From NCBI RefSeq assembly GCF_013359735.1, contig NZ_JABFMX010000005.1:124001-188000 (forward strand): a DNA stretch of 64,000 nt, read 5' to 3'. Position 1 is the stretch's first letter. Each line of letters starts with the position of its first letter. This document shows, one piece after another, positions 19,507 to 28,696 of the stretch. The position numbers and the translations under genes are program-made. The notes under the pieces are model-generated. The model was given only the letters and a program-made list of their open reading frames with translations, had not been told where the DNA came from and searched no databases. The DNA is from Arthrobacter sp. C9C5. GTDB taxonomy: Bacteria; Actinomycetota; Actinomycetes; Actinomycetales; Micrococcaceae.

Positions 19507-20381
19507 GTGCCAACGTGCAGGAACTCGTTGAGCCGGGGCTGGGCCGGGGCCTTGCAGATGTGGGCCGCTCACGGTTCCTGCTCAAGCTTCTCGTCCGCAA
19601 GGAACTCAAGATTCGCTACCGCGGATCCGTTTTGGGCCTGCTCTGGTCCTACGTCAAGCCGGGTGTTCAGTTCATCGTTTTCTACATTGCCCTAGGCGTC
19701 TTCCTAGGGCTGGAGCGAAGCCCCCGGAACCCCGAGGGGCTGACGAACTACGCTGTCTACCTATTTTCAGGCATCGTACTGATCAACTTCTTCACGGAGG
19801 CCCTGGGAAATGCCGCCCGGTCGATCGTGCACAACGGCAACCTGATCAAGAAGATCTACCTGCCCCGGGAACTGTTCCCGGTGGCCTCGGTGTGGGTTTC
19901 GGCAGTGCACTTTTTCCCGCAGCTGGTGGTGCTGGTGACGGCTTGCCTGTTCACTGGCTGGAAGCCTGACCTCCTCCAGCTGCTCTCGGCCGTCGGAGGT
20001 TTTGCCATCGTCGCGCTGCTGGCAGCCGGACTCGGGCTGCTCTTCGGCGCGGCCAACGTGTACTTCCGCGATTCGGAGAACCTGGTCGACATGCTGCTCA
20101 TGGTGGCAACCTGGGCCTCGCCTGTGATGTACGCGTGGTCCATGGTCGAGGCGAAGCTCGGAGCAGCCGCCTTTGCGGTCTACCAGGCCAACCCGATCAC
20201 CGTCGGCGTGGAGCTGTTCCATTACGCCTTCTGGTATCCCACCACCGACGGGTCTGCGCCCATGCCGCCGGACCTGCTGGGGCTCTGGTTCCCTGTCGGT
20301 CTCGTTGTGTCCGTCCTCGTGCTGGCTCTCGGCCAATTCACCTTCCGACGGCTCGAAGGCCGTTTCGCCCAGGAGCTGTAG
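19503..20381 (+). CDS. wzm: Polysaccharide ABC exporter permease, Wzm-like
   Basis: The 292-residue ABC-2 type permease begins MSANVQELVEPGLGRGLADV and has the family's LVRKELKIRYRGSVLGLLW amphipathic region at about 28-48, then six hydrophobic segments. In mycobacteria the equivalent pair (Rv3783 and Rv3781) exports the lipid-linked galactan. Here it directly follows glfT2 with an ATGA overlap and precedes the ATPase, which supports export of the Galf chain. Substrate identity is inference from position. Confidence 0.9.
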
Positions 20382-21106
20382 TGGTTAACGCAATCGAAGT
20401 CACCGACATCAGCAAGCAGTTCGTGCTCCGCCACACCCGCTCCATCAAGGAAGCCGTGGTGTGGCTCGCCAAGGGCAGGAAAGGTGACCTGACCAAGAAG
20501 TTCCACGCGCTCAGGAACGTCTCGCTCCATGTCCAGACAGGCGAGACCGTTGCCCTGCTCGGACTTAACGGTTCGGGGAAATCCACGCTGCTCAAGCACA
20601 TCTCCGGCGTGATGCTCCCGGACAGCGGATCGGTGCGTACCCGGGGCCGGGTCGCCGGCCTGATCGAGGTCGGGGCCGGCTTCCATCCCGACCTCTCCGG
20701 CCGCGACAACGTGTACCTGAATGGAGCAATCCTCGGGATGACTGAACAGGAGGTCAACGACCGCTTCGAGTCGATCGTGGAATTCGCCGAGATCGGTGAA
20801 TTCATTGATACCGAAGTGAAGTTTTACTCCTCCGGCATGTACCTCCGCTTGGCCTTCTCGGTGGCCGTCCATACAGACCCCGAGGTTTTCCTCATCGACG
20901 AAATTCTCGCGGTGGGGGACGAACCGTTCCAGCGCAAGTGCATTGAAAAGATCAAGGAGCTGGCAGAGCGCGGCAAGACCCTCGTCGTCGTCAGCCACGA
21001 CCTGGACCTCGTGTCCCGGATCTGTGCCCGCGGTGTCCTGCTTGAGCACGGAAATGTATTGTTTGATGGGCCGATTAACGAGGCGGTAAGCAGGCTACGC
21101 AACTAG
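20381..21106 (+). CDS. wzt: Polysaccharide ABC exporter ATPase, Wzt-like
   Basis: The 241-residue ATPase starts at a GTG that shares its G with the wzm stop codon and has AGGAG five bases ahead. Walker A is GLNGSGKST (61-69). The region GLIEVGAGFHPDLSGRDNVYLNG is diagnostic of O-antigen/teichoic acid type exporters, followed by the signature-like YSSGMYLRLAFSVA, Walker B VFLIDEILAVGDE and the H-loop VVSHD. It lacks the C-terminal carbohydrate-binding domain of longer Wzt proteins, as in mycobacterial Rv3781 and TagH-like short forms. It works with the upstream permease. Confidence 0.92.
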   Translation: MVNAIEVTDISKQFVLRHTRSIKEAVVWLAKGRKGDLTKKFHALRNVSLHVQTGETVALLGLNGSGKSTLLKHISGVMLPDSGSVRTRGRVAGLIEVGAGFHPDLSGRDNVYLNGAILGMTEQEVNDRFESIVEFAEIGEFIDTEVKFYSSGMYLRLAFSVAVHTDPEVFLIDEILAVGDEPFQRKCIEKIKELAERGKTLVVVSHDLDLVSRICARGVLLEHGNVLFDGPINEAVSRLRN

Positions 21107-21203
21107 TCGGCACACCCCGCCGCCGACGCGGCGCGGCAGCCGCTACTGTGGAGACAGGTCCTTCGGCCCCGCCATCAGGTATGAGAGAAAAGGCACGAGA
21201 ATC

Positions 21204-22493
21204 GTGAAGATTGCTGTAATTGCGTTGGGAAAGATCGGCTTGCCCTTGGCCGTCCAGTTTGCCTCCAAGGGGCATGAGGTCGTCGGCGTCGACGTTAACC
21301 GGCAGGTTGTAGACCTCATCAACGCCGGAACGGAGCCATTCCCCGGCGAAGCCCAGCTGCAGGAAAAGCTTTCCGAGCTGGTGCCGGCGGGTAAGCTCCG
21401 GGCGACGACCGACTACGCGGACGCGGTCCCCGAAGCCGACGTCGTTGTCCTCGTCGTGCCGCTGTTCGTCGATGCGGATGCGAATCCTGATTTCGGCTGG
21501 ATGGACGCGGCGACCGCCGAACTTGGCAAACACCTGACGCCCGGCACCTTGGTCTCCTACGAGACCACCCTTCCGGTCGGCACAACCCGGACCCGTTGGA
21601 AGCCGGCACTCGAATCGGCCTCGGGCCTGGTCGAAGGCCAGGACTTCCACCTCGTGTTCTCTCCGGAGCGCGTGCTCACAGGCCGTGTGTTCGCGGACCT
21701 GCGCAAGTACCCCAAGCTGGTCGGAGGCCTGTCGGAAGCCGGGGCCGCCAAAGCTGTCGAGTTTTACGAGGCTGTCCTGGACTTCGACGAGCGGACCGAC
21801 CTGGCCCGCCCGAACGGCGTCTGGGATCTGGGCTCCGCCGAGGCCTCGGAGTTGTCGAAACTGGCGGAAACCACCTACCGCGACGTCAACATCGGCCTCG
21901 CCAACCAGTTTGCCCGCTATGCCGCCACGGCTGGCATTGACATCTACCAGGTCATCGAGGCCGCCAACTCGCAGCCCTACAGCCACATCCACACCCCGGG
22001 AATCGCCGTCGGCGGACATTGCATCCCCGTCTACCCGCGGCTGTACCTGTGGAACGATCCGGAGGCGACGGTGGTGCGCGCTGCCCGCGCCGCCAACGCA
22101 GACATGCCGTCGTACACCATCGGACTGCTGGAGGGAGCTTTCGGCGACCTCACCGGCGCCCGCGTGGTCGTTCTTGGCGCCGCGTACCGCGGCGGGGTCA
22201 AGGAGACGGCGTTTTCGGGTGTCTTCGACGCAGTGAAGGCCCTTGAACAGCGCGGCGCCGCGGCGCTAGTCCATGACCCGCTGTACACCGACGAAGAACT
22301 CCAGAAGCTGGGCTTCGAGCCCTATCACCTAGGGGAACCGGTCGACGCGGCCGTGGTTCAGGCCGACCACGCCGAGTACCGCACGCTGGGGCCGCAGCAG
22401 CTCCCGGGCGTCCGGGTCTTCATCGACGGCCGCAGGGTGAGCACCCCTGAGGCATGGGATGGCGTCCAGTACCGCGTCATCGGCAAGGCGTGA
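21204..22493 (+). CDS. wbpA: UDP-GlcNAc/ManNAc-type 6-dehydrogenase (WbpA-like)
   Basis: This 429-residue nucleotide-sugar dehydrogenase starts at a GTG. The N-terminal NAD fold has ALGKIGLPLAVQFASKGHEV, the middle contains SPERVLTGRVFADL, and the catalytic cysteine lies in GGHCIPVYP (C273). The GGHCIPV form is typical of enzymes oxidising UDP-GlcNAc or UDP-ManNAc. The next three genes match the wbpD, wbpE and wbpB steps, so WbpA chemistry (UDP-GlcNAc to UDP-GlcNAcA) fits best; WecC-type activity on UDP-ManNAc is the alternative. It follows wzt after 97 bp, a gap that may hold its own promoter. Confidence 0.85.
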   Translation: MKIAVIALGKIGLPLAVQFASKGHEVVGVDVNRQVVDLINAGTEPFPGEAQLQEKLSELVPAGKLRATTDYADAVPEADVVVLVVPLFVDADANPDFGWMDAATAELGKHLTPGTLVSYETTLPVGTTRTRWKPALESASGLVEGQDFHLVFSPERVLTGRVFADLRKYPKLVGGLSEAGAAKAVEFYEAVLDFDERTDLARPNGVWDLGSAEASELSKLAETTYRDVNIGLANQFARYAATAGIDIYQVIEAANSQPYSHIHTPGIAVGGHCIPVYPRLYLWNDPEATVVRAARAANADMPSYTIGLLEGAFGDLTGARVVVLGAAYRGGVKETAFSGVFDAVKALEQRGAAALVHDPLYTDEELQKLGFEPYHLGEPVDAAVVQADHAEYRTLGPQQLPGVRVFIDGRRVSTPEAWDGVQYRVIGKA

Positions 22494-22544
22494 CCTCCTC
22501 GCAGCCTGCGCCGATCACTTTTTCCCTTTGACAGGAGATCCACG

Positions 22545-23141
22545 ATGAACAACATTGCCCCGAGCGCCGATGTTTCGGACCGCGCCGTGCTGGGCGCAGG
22601 TACAAAGATCTGGCACCTGGCCCAGGTGCGTGAGGACGCCACCCTGGGAGAAAACTGCATCGTCGGCCGCGGCGCCTACGTAGGCACCGGTGTCCAGATT
22701 GGCGACAACACCAAAATCCAGAACTACGCGCTGGTCTACGAGCCCGCAAAGCTGGGCAAGGGCGTGTTCATCGGGCCTGCAGTGGTCCTGACGAACGATA
22801 CCTACCCCCGCTCAGTCAGTCCCGACGGATCGTTGAAGAGCGCGCACGACTGGACCCCGGTGGGCGTCACGATCGAGGACGGGGCGTCCATCGGAGCCCG
22901 CGCCGTCTGCGTGGCGCCGGTGACGATCGGCCGCTGGGCGACCATCGCCGCAGGCGCCGTCGTCACGAAGGATGTACCCGCCTTCGCCCTGATGGCCGGA
23001 GTGCCTGCCAAGCGGCTCGGCTGGGTCGGCAAGGCCGGCTTCCCGCTGCGTGAGGCGGACGGGTTCTGGGTGTGCCCGGAGACGGGCGCCAAGTATGTTG
23101 AAGAAGAAAATTTCCTGAAAGAGGCAGAGGACAACGCATGA
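22545..23141 (+). CDS. wbpD: WbpD-like sugar-nucleotide N-acetyltransferase
   Basis: The 198-residue protein is a left-handed beta-helix acyltransferase, with hexapeptide repeats from about 5 to 150 (VLGAGTKIWHLAQV, CIVGRGAYVGTGVQIGDN). The C-terminal tail (FWVCPETGAKYVEEE) resembles the ribbon-like ending of WbpD/WlbB family members. The family acetylates the 3-amino group of UDP-GlcNAc(3NH2)A. The gene overlaps the aminotransferase by four bases and lies between the dehydrogenase and the aminotransferase. Confidence 0.87.
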   Translation: MNNIAPSADVSDRAVLGAGTKIWHLAQVREDATLGENCIVGRGAYVGTGVQIGDNTKIQNYALVYEPAKLGKGVFIGPAVVLTNDTYPRSVSPDGSLKSAHDWTPVGVTIEDGASIGARAVCVAPVTIGRWATIAAGAVVTKDVPAFALMAGVPAKRLGWVGKAGFPLREADGFWVCPETGAKYVEEENFLKEAEDNA

Positions 23142-24229
23142 GCCCGGACTTTATCCCCGCAGCCAAACCGATCATCGGCGACGAAGAGCGGGCGGCCGTA
23201 GACGCCGTACTCGCCTCCGGAATGTTGGCCCAGGGCAAGCAGGTAGCTGAGTTTGAAACCGAATTCTCGTCTGTGCTCGTTGACGGCCGCGCGGCCGTTG
23301 CCGTGAATTCCGGCACGTCGGGTCTCCACCTGGGTCTCCTCGCCGCCGGCGTAGGCCCGGGCGACGAAGTCATTGTGCCGTCCTTCACCTTTGCCGCCAC
23401 CGGCAACGCGGTGGCACTGACCGGCGCTACTCCCGTCTTCGCTGACATTGAGCTGGACCATTACACCTTGGACACGGAGCATGTTGCTTCGCTGATTACG
23501 GAGAAGACCAAGGGCATCATGCCGGTCCACCTGTACGGTCACCCCTTCGACGTCGAGGGCCTCGGCAAGCTTGCCGCGGAGCGGGGCATCGACCTCTACG
23601 AGGACGCAGCCCAGGCGCATGGCGCAAGCTTCAATGGCAAGAAGGTGGGCAGCTTCGGCACCTTTGCCATGTTCAGCCTGTACCCGACCAAGAACATGAC
23701 GTCCGGTGAGGGCGGCATGGTGACGACGTCGGACGCCGCCGTCGAGCACAAGCTTCGGCTGCTGCGCAACCAGGGCATGGAAAAGCAGTACGAGAACGAG
23801 ATCGTCGGCTTCAACGCCCGCATGACTGACCTGCACGCCGCCATTGGCCGCGTCCAGCTCACCAAGGTGCTGGGCTGGACCGCGCAGCGGCAGCAGAATG
23901 CGGCTTTCCTCGACGCCAACCTGGAGAACGTCGGCACCCCGGCAGTCGCGGCGGGGGCGGGCCACGTCTACCACCAGTACACGATCCGGGTCACCGAGGA
24001 CCGCGACGGACTGGCCAAGGCCCTGCGGGAGGAGTACAACATCGGAACCGGCGTGTACTACCCGGTCCCGAACCACCGGCTTCCGTCCTTCAACCGGACG
24101 GAGGACCTGCCCAACACGGAGACGGCGGCCAAGGAAGTGCTCTCGCTGCCGGTTCACCCCTCCCTGAGCCAGGACGACCTCGAGCGAATCGTCACTGCCG
24201 TCAACGCCGTCGCCAAGGCCGGTGCCTGA
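23138..24229 (+). CDS. wbpE: DegT/DnrJ/EryC1 aminotransferase, WbpE-like
   Basis: The 363-residue PLP enzyme has the DegT pattern: PAAKPIIGDEERAAVDAVL at the start, NSGTSGLHLGLLAAGVGPGDEV, the PLP-contacting YEDAAQAHG, and the Schiff-base lysine in SLYPTKNMTSGEGG (K185). WbpE converts the 3-keto sugar nucleotide made by WbpB into the 3-amino form with glutamate as donor. It is preceded by wbpD (ATGA overlap) and followed one base after its stop codon by the wbpB-type oxidoreductase, so the three steps are co-expressed. Confidence 0.88.
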   Translation: MSPDFIPAAKPIIGDEERAAVDAVLASGMLAQGKQVAEFETEFSSVLVDGRAAVAVNSGTSGLHLGLLAAGVGPGDEVIVPSFTFAATGNAVALTGATPVFADIELDHYTLDTEHVASLITEKTKGIMPVHLYGHPFDVEGLGKLAAERGIDLYEDAAQAHGASFNGKKVGSFGTFAMFSLYPTKNMTSGEGGMVTTSDAAVEHKLRLLRNQGMEKQYENEIVGFNARMTDLHAAIGRVQLTKVLGWTAQRQQNAAFLDANLENVGTPAVAAGAGHVYHQYTIRVTEDRDGLAKALREEYNIGTGVYYPVPNHRLPSFNRTEDLPNTETAAKEVLSLPVHPSLSQDDLERIVTAVNAVAKAGA

Positions 24230-24230
24230 G

Positions 24231-25226
24231 ATGGCGAACCTGCGTGTTGGCCTGATCGGGCTGGGAATGATGGGCCGGCACCATGCCCGGGTCCTTCGCG
24301 AGTTGCCCGGTGTGGACCTGGTGGCGGTAGCGGACGCCTACGGTGATCCCCACGGTGTGGCCGGTGGCCTCAAGGTGCTCTCTTCGGTGGAAGAACTTAT
24401 CGCCGAGGGACTCGACATGGCCGTTGCCGCCGTCCCCACGGGGATGCATGAGGAAGTCGGCCTGGCACTGGCCGACGCGGGCGTCCACACCCTCGTGGAG
24501 AAGCCGATCGCCGCCAGCGCCGAGGCAGGACAGCGCCTGGTAGATGCGTTCGAGGCCAAGCACCTGGTGGGGGCCGTGGGTCACATCGAACGTTTCAATC
24601 CCGCCCTGCAGTCCCTTCGGAAGCGGATCGAAGCCGGCGAACTGGGCGAGGTTTATCAGATTGCCACCCGCCGGCAGGGTCCCTTCCCGTCACGCATCGC
24701 CGACGTCGGCGTGGTGAAAGACCTGGGCACTCACGATATCGACCTGACCGCGTGGCTCGCCCAGAGCCGCTTCGAGTCGATCTTCGCCCACGTCACCACG
24801 CGCAGTGGTCGTCCGCATGAAGACATGGTGGCCGCGACCGGACAGTTGGCAAACGGCGTCATCACGAATCACCTCGTGAACTGGCTTTCTCCCATGAAGG
24901 AGCGTTTGACGATCGTCACCGGCGAAAAGGGCGCATTCGTCGCCGACACGGTGACGGCGGACCTGACGTTCTTCGAAAACGGCACCGTAGCCACGGAGTG
25001 GGAGTCGATGGCAGCTTTCCGGGGTGTCTCCGAGGGCAACATGACCCGGCTTGCAATCGCCAAACCGGAGCCGCTGAGGACCGAGCACGAGGCCTTCCGT
25101 GACGCCGTCCTGGGGCTGCGCAACGACGTTGTCACCATGCGCGAAGGTCTCGACACGCTGTCGGTCGCCGAAGCTGTGCTGGAGTCCGCGCGCAGCGGGC
25201 AGATGGTCAAAGTCGTCGCCTCGTGA
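24231..25226 (+). CDS. wbpB: Gfo/Idh/MocA oxidoreductase, WbpB-like
   Basis: The 331-residue protein has an N-terminal Rossmann fold (LRVGLIGLGMMGRHHARVL), the family's VEKPIAASAEAG segment and GHIERFNPAL, followed by a C-terminal alpha/beta domain with DLGTHDIDL. In the Wbp pathway this enzyme oxidises C3 of UDP-GlcNAcA. The ATG at 24231 is chosen; a GTG three codons upstream (24222) overlaps the aminotransferase end. Its end overlaps the next glycosyltransferase (GTGA). Assignment to WbpB is by context, since Gfo/Idh/MocA enzymes vary in substrate. Confidence 0.82.
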   Translation: MANLRVGLIGLGMMGRHHARVLRELPGVDLVAVADAYGDPHGVAGGLKVLSSVEELIAEGLDMAVAAVPTGMHEEVGLALADAGVHTLVEKPIAASAEAGQRLVDAFEAKHLVGAVGHIERFNPALQSLRKRIEAGELGEVYQIATRRQGPFPSRIADVGVVKDLGTHDIDLTAWLAQSRFESIFAHVTTRSGRPHEDMVAATGQLANGVITNHLVNWLSPMKERLTIVTGEKGAFVADTVTADLTFFENGTVATEWESMAAFRGVSEGNMTRLAIAKPEPLRTEHEAFRDAVLGLRNDVVTMREGLDTLSVAEAVLESARSGQMVKVVAS

Positions 25227-26386
25227 CGGCGCGACCCCGATTGAGGGTTGCGGTCGCCACCCGGCTTTTCACGCCCGAAGTGGGGGCCGCCGCTTTTCGC
25301 CTGCAGGCGCTCGTGGATGGGCTGGTGGCTACGGGGGCGGATGTCCAGGTCGTCACGACCCGTGCCCCCGGCGGGGCCTCGGCCGGCAGCGTGCCGTTCA
25401 AAATCAGCCGCTGGCCGGTACTGAGGGACCCGGGTGGGAACGTCCGCGGCTATATCCAGTACCTGAGTTTCGACATTCCGGCCTTCTTCCGCCTGCTGGT
25501 TCTGGGCGCGGATGTGGTCGTCTCCGAACCACCGCCCACCACCGGGCTGGTAGTAGCCGTCAGCAGCTGGCTGCGTCGCCGGCCGTTTGTTTACTACGCT
25601 GCAGACGTGTGGAGTGAAGCGCTGTCCGCGACAGATGTGCCTGGCGTCGTTATTGGCCTGATGCGACGCGTCGAAGGCTTCGTGCTGCGACGTGCCGCCT
25701 GCGTTATCGCCATTTCCGACGCTGTTGCCGAGCAGGCCGAGAAATTCGGCGTGCCGGCGGAGCGGCTCCGGGTGGTGGCTAATGGGGTCGACACCTCCGT
25801 CTTCAACCCTCAGGGGGAGGCCGCGGCCAGCGGGCGGCCATATTTTGCCTACACCGGAACCATCTCGGAGTGGCAGGGAGCCGACGTTTTTGTCCGCGCA
25901 CTGCCGATCGTGCAACAGACTTATCCGGACGCGGAGATCCGGTTTTTCGGGCAGGGCACGGATGAGCCTGCCCTCCGGGAACTGGCAGCCGAGGTCGCCC
26001 CCGGAAGCGTAGTCTTCGGCGGAGTTGTTCCACCCCGGGAGGCCGCGGCCTGGCTGCGGGGAGCCGCAGCGGCCCTCGTCAGCATTAAGCCGGGTCAGGG
26101 CTATGACTTCGCCAAGCCGACTAAGATCTATGCCGCCGCCGGGTGCGGGACCCGGGTGATTTTCGCCGGATCCGGCGAGGGGGCCGCGGTGGTGGCCGAC
26201 AACAGGCTCGGCGACGCGGTGGACCACGACCCGCAGGCCGTGGCGGCCGCCATGGTGTCCGCGCTGGAATTCGCCGACACCGGACGCGGACTCCGCTCGC
26301 AGTGGGTGGCGGAGAACGCCTCCCTCGCGGCAGCGGGCCAGGCAGCCGCGGCCGTCGTCGCCGCTGTGGGGAGGAATCAACGATGA
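25223..26386 (+). CDS. GT4-type glycosyltransferase
   Basis: The 387-residue GT-B enzyme starts at a GTG overlapping the preceding stop. The acceptor half has a basic start and PEVGAAAFRLQALVDGLVATG. The middle contains ADVVVSEPPPTTGLVVAV and WSEALSATD. The donor half has VVANGVDTSVFNP, FAYTGTISEWQGADVFVRAL and SIKPGQGYDFAKPTKIYAAAG, close to the WbpI/WbnE-type transferases next to diacetamido-uronic acid genes. It may add that sugar. The acceptor is unknown. It is coupled to the next transferase by ATGA. Confidence 0.83.
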   Translation: MTARPRLRVAVATRLFTPEVGAAAFRLQALVDGLVATGADVQVVTTRAPGGASAGSVPFKISRWPVLRDPGGNVRGYIQYLSFDIPAFFRLLVLGADVVVSEPPPTTGLVVAVSSWLRRRPFVYYAADVWSEALSATDVPGVVIGLMRRVEGFVLRRAACVIAISDAVAEQAEKFGVPAERLRVVANGVDTSVFNPQGEAAASGRPYFAYTGTISEWQGADVFVRALPIVQQTYPDAEIRFFGQGTDEPALRELAAEVAPGSVVFGGVVPPREAAAWLRGAAAALVSIKPGQGYDFAKPTKIYAAAGCGTRVIFAGSGEGAAVVADNRLGDAVDHDPQAVAAAMVSALEFADTGRGLRSQWVAENASLAAAGQAAAAVVAAVGRNQR

Positions 26387-27504
26387 AGATCCTTGTGGTC
26401 ACCACGTGGTTCCCCAGCCCGGGCTCACCGGCCCAAGCCCCATTCAACCTGGAGCACGCGAAAGCGATCCAAATCCTGCACGACGTCCGCGTGGTGCATG
26501 TCAGGCTGGGCAGCAGCCTGCCAACGGCCATGGAGTCCTATGACGGCCTGCCCGTGCAGCGGATCTCCCTTGACCCGCGACGGCCATGGACGGCTCTGTC
26601 TATGCTGCGCCTCTTGCTGAAGGAAAGCTCAACGGCGGACGTGCTGCACACGATGGCTTTTTCCTCGGCCCTCGTGGCGGTGCTGCCGGCACTCCTGCGG
26701 CGAGTTCCTTGGGTGCACTCGGAACACTGGAGCGGTGTCACTAACCCGCGAAATGTGGCCGGGCTATGGCCCCGTTTCGCTTGGCTGCGGTGGGTGCTCC
26801 GTCTTCCCCACGCTGTCACAGGCGTGACTGCGGAACTTGTGGAGAAACTGCAAACCTTCGCACGTCCGGAGGCCGCGGTGCTGGTGCCATGTGTCGTGGC
26901 CAACGAGCGACCGCTGATGCCGCCACCTGCCGACGAAAGGCTCCGCCTGGTCGCCGTCGGCGGCCTGGTTCCGGGGAAAAGGCCCCTGTTGGCCATTCGG
27001 ACCATAGCGGCGCTGAAGGAGTCAGGCCAGGACGTGCACCTCAGCTGGGTGGGCGACGGACCACTCCGCCGGGAGGCCGAAGAACTGATAGCCGAGCTCA
27101 AGCTCGGCGGGAACGTCACCCTGGTTGGCACGGTTCCACCCACTGAAGTCTTCGCCTTTTTCGAAGAGGCCCACCTCTTCTTCCTCCCGACGGCGCACGA
27201 GAACTTCTTCACGTCAGCCGCAGAGGCACTCTCTGCGGGGCGCGCCGTCGTCGTCCCGCGGGTGGGCGGATTCACCGACTACGTGACCGCGGCGAACGGC
27301 GTCCTCGTTGATGACGACTCACCTGAGTCCCTGGCCGCCGCAATCGTGGCGGCCCGCCGGACCTTTGCCGGCGCAGACCCCGCTGCCATTGCCGCGCCGA
27401 TCCGGGACAGGTTCAGCCGAAACACTGTCGGCCGGCTTTTCGAAGACGTCTATGGCCGGGTGCTCGCCGCGACGGCAACCGGAGGAGGGAGACAGCGTGG
27501 ATAA
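26383..27504 (+). CDS. GT4-type glycosyltransferase
   Basis: The 373-residue GT-B protein begins MKILVVTTWFPSPGSP at an ATG with GAGGAA ahead, overlapping the previous stop. The donor half has LVAVGGLVPGKRPLLAIRTI and the sugar-nucleotide pocket pattern LPTAHENFFTSAAEALSAGR followed by VVVPRVGGFTDYV, typical of GT4. It is in the middle of the coupled operon, so it probably adds one residue of the repeating unit. Donor and acceptor cannot be told. Its end overlaps the start of the following GT2 gene by eight bases. Confidence 0.83.
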   Translation: MKILVVTTWFPSPGSPAQAPFNLEHAKAIQILHDVRVVHVRLGSSLPTAMESYDGLPVQRISLDPRRPWTALSMLRLLLKESSTADVLHTMAFSSALVAVLPALLRRVPWVHSEHWSGVTNPRNVAGLWPRFAWLRWVLRLPHAVTGVTAELVEKLQTFARPEAAVLVPCVVANERPLMPPPADERLRLVAVGGLVPGKRPLLAIRTIAALKESGQDVHLSWVGDGPLRREAEELIAELKLGGNVTLVGTVPPTEVFAFFEEAHLFFLPTAHENFFTSAAEALSAGRAVVVPRVGGFTDYVTAANGVLVDDDSPESLAAAIVAARRTFAGADPAAIAAPIRDRFSRNTVGRLFEDVYGRVLAATATGGGRQRG

Positions 27505-28597
27505 CAGTGTGAACGGCGCAGGCCCGGCAGTGGACGTTGTCATCGCAGTTCACAGCAGCACCCGGCCCGTGGCCAGGGCCATCGCCTCGATCGCCAGGGC
27601 CGGCTTGGCGGTCAACGCCCCCGGCGGGGTCCGGGTCACCGTTGTCTGTCACAACATTTCCAGGGCCGAGATCGAGAAAAACGTCCCCGCCGAGCTTGCC
27701 TCTGCCACCAGGTTCTTGGAACTTCGCGACGGGATACCCAGCCCGGCCGGGCCGTTCAACCACGCCCTGGACCAGGCCACGGCGGAATTCGTGTGCATCC
27801 TTGGCAGCGACGACTATCTGGAGCCCGGCGCACTTCGCCAGTGGCTGGAACTTGCACGCCGCCATTCTTCCGCGATGGTCATTGCCCCGCAGCGCCATGC
27901 CGACGGGACGCCGGTGCGCACGCCGCCGGTCCGTGTCGGCCGGCGGTTCAAGCTGGATCCGGTAAAGGACCGCCTCAGCTACCGCACTGCGCCGCTGGGC
28001 CTCCTGCGGCGCAGTGAGATAGCGCGGCTCGGCCTCGAATTCAGCACCGAGCTGCGGACCGGGGAAGACCAGCTTTTCTCCGCCAAACTCTGGTTCGGCG
28101 GCGGCCGGATCGACTACGGGCGCGGGACGGGCAAATACGTCGTCGGCGCCGATGCGCAGGATCGGGTGACCGCGCAGCGGCGGGACATAGGGGAGCTGTT
28201 TGCCTTTGCCCTCGAGCTCGTCGCCCACCCGTGGTTCGTTGCGCTACCCCTGGCCCAGCGCCAGGCCCTGGTCACCAAGCTGCTGCGGGTTCACGTCTTT
28301 GGCGTGGTGCTCCCGCGCGAGGAACAGGGCGGTTGGACGGACGCTGACCGCGAAGAGTTCGCTCGCGTGACCCGAACGCTGCTGGCCGCCGCGCCCGGGG
28401 CGGAGCAGCCCCTGTCGATCGCCGACGTCCGACTGCTCCGCAGTATCCTGGCGCCTGGCCCTTCGGCTGAGATGCTGGCGGCCGCAACCGCGCGGCGGAG
28501 GTTCGGCCGGCCGGAAACCATGATCGCTTCGGGTGTGGCCGCCCAGCTGAGGCCCGAGGCTCCGCTTAGGTTTATGGCGGCCTCTGCCCTGCTTTAG
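27497..28597 (+). CDS. GT2-type glycosyltransferase, first of a paralogous pair
   Basis: The 366-residue GT-A protein starts at the GTG at 27497, with GGAGGAGGGA just ahead, inside the end of the previous gene. It has VDVVIAVHSSTRPVARAIAS at the nucleotide-binding start and GSDDYLEPG (103-111) as the metal site. A segment LGLLRRSEIARLGLEFS plus TGEDQLFSAKLWF matches the protein at 31981-33150 (GLLRRESLLDLGFS, TGEDLEPTLRLWF), so they are paralogues. It is the last gene before a strong convergent hairpin. The long alpha-helical C-terminal part (from about 235) has no known role. Confidence 0.83.
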   Translation: MDNSVNGAGPAVDVVIAVHSSTRPVARAIASIARAGLAVNAPGGVRVTVVCHNISRAEIEKNVPAELASATRFLELRDGIPSPAGPFNHALDQATAEFVCILGSDDYLEPGALRQWLELARRHSSAMVIAPQRHADGTPVRTPPVRVGRRFKLDPVKDRLSYRTAPLGLLRRSEIARLGLEFSTELRTGEDQLFSAKLWFGGGRIDYGRGTGKYVVGADAQDRVTAQRRDIGELFAFALELVAHPWFVALPLAQRQALVTKLLRVHVFGVVLPREEQGGWTDADREEFARVTRTLLAAAPGAEQPLSIADVRLLRSILAPGPSAEMLAAATARRRFGRPETMIASGVAAQLRPEAPLRFMAASALL

Positions 28598-28638
28598 ACC
28601 GGGGCGCGGTCCGGAGGCAGGACTTGCGGCAAAAGCAA

Positions 28639-28680
28639 CAGGGGCGGGAACTGGCGAGGTCTCGCCTGTTCCCGCCCCTG
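28639..28680. terminator. Long hairpin ending the polysaccharide operon and wecB
   Basis: Two 20-base arms pair at 19 of 20 positions around a two-base loop, with a single T/T mismatch. On the minus strand the stem is followed by TTGCTTTTG, so it works best for the minus-strand epimerase gene. It lies exactly between the convergent ends at 28597 and 28697. Confidence 0.8.
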
Positions 28681-28696
28681 CCGGCAGCCGTAGTTC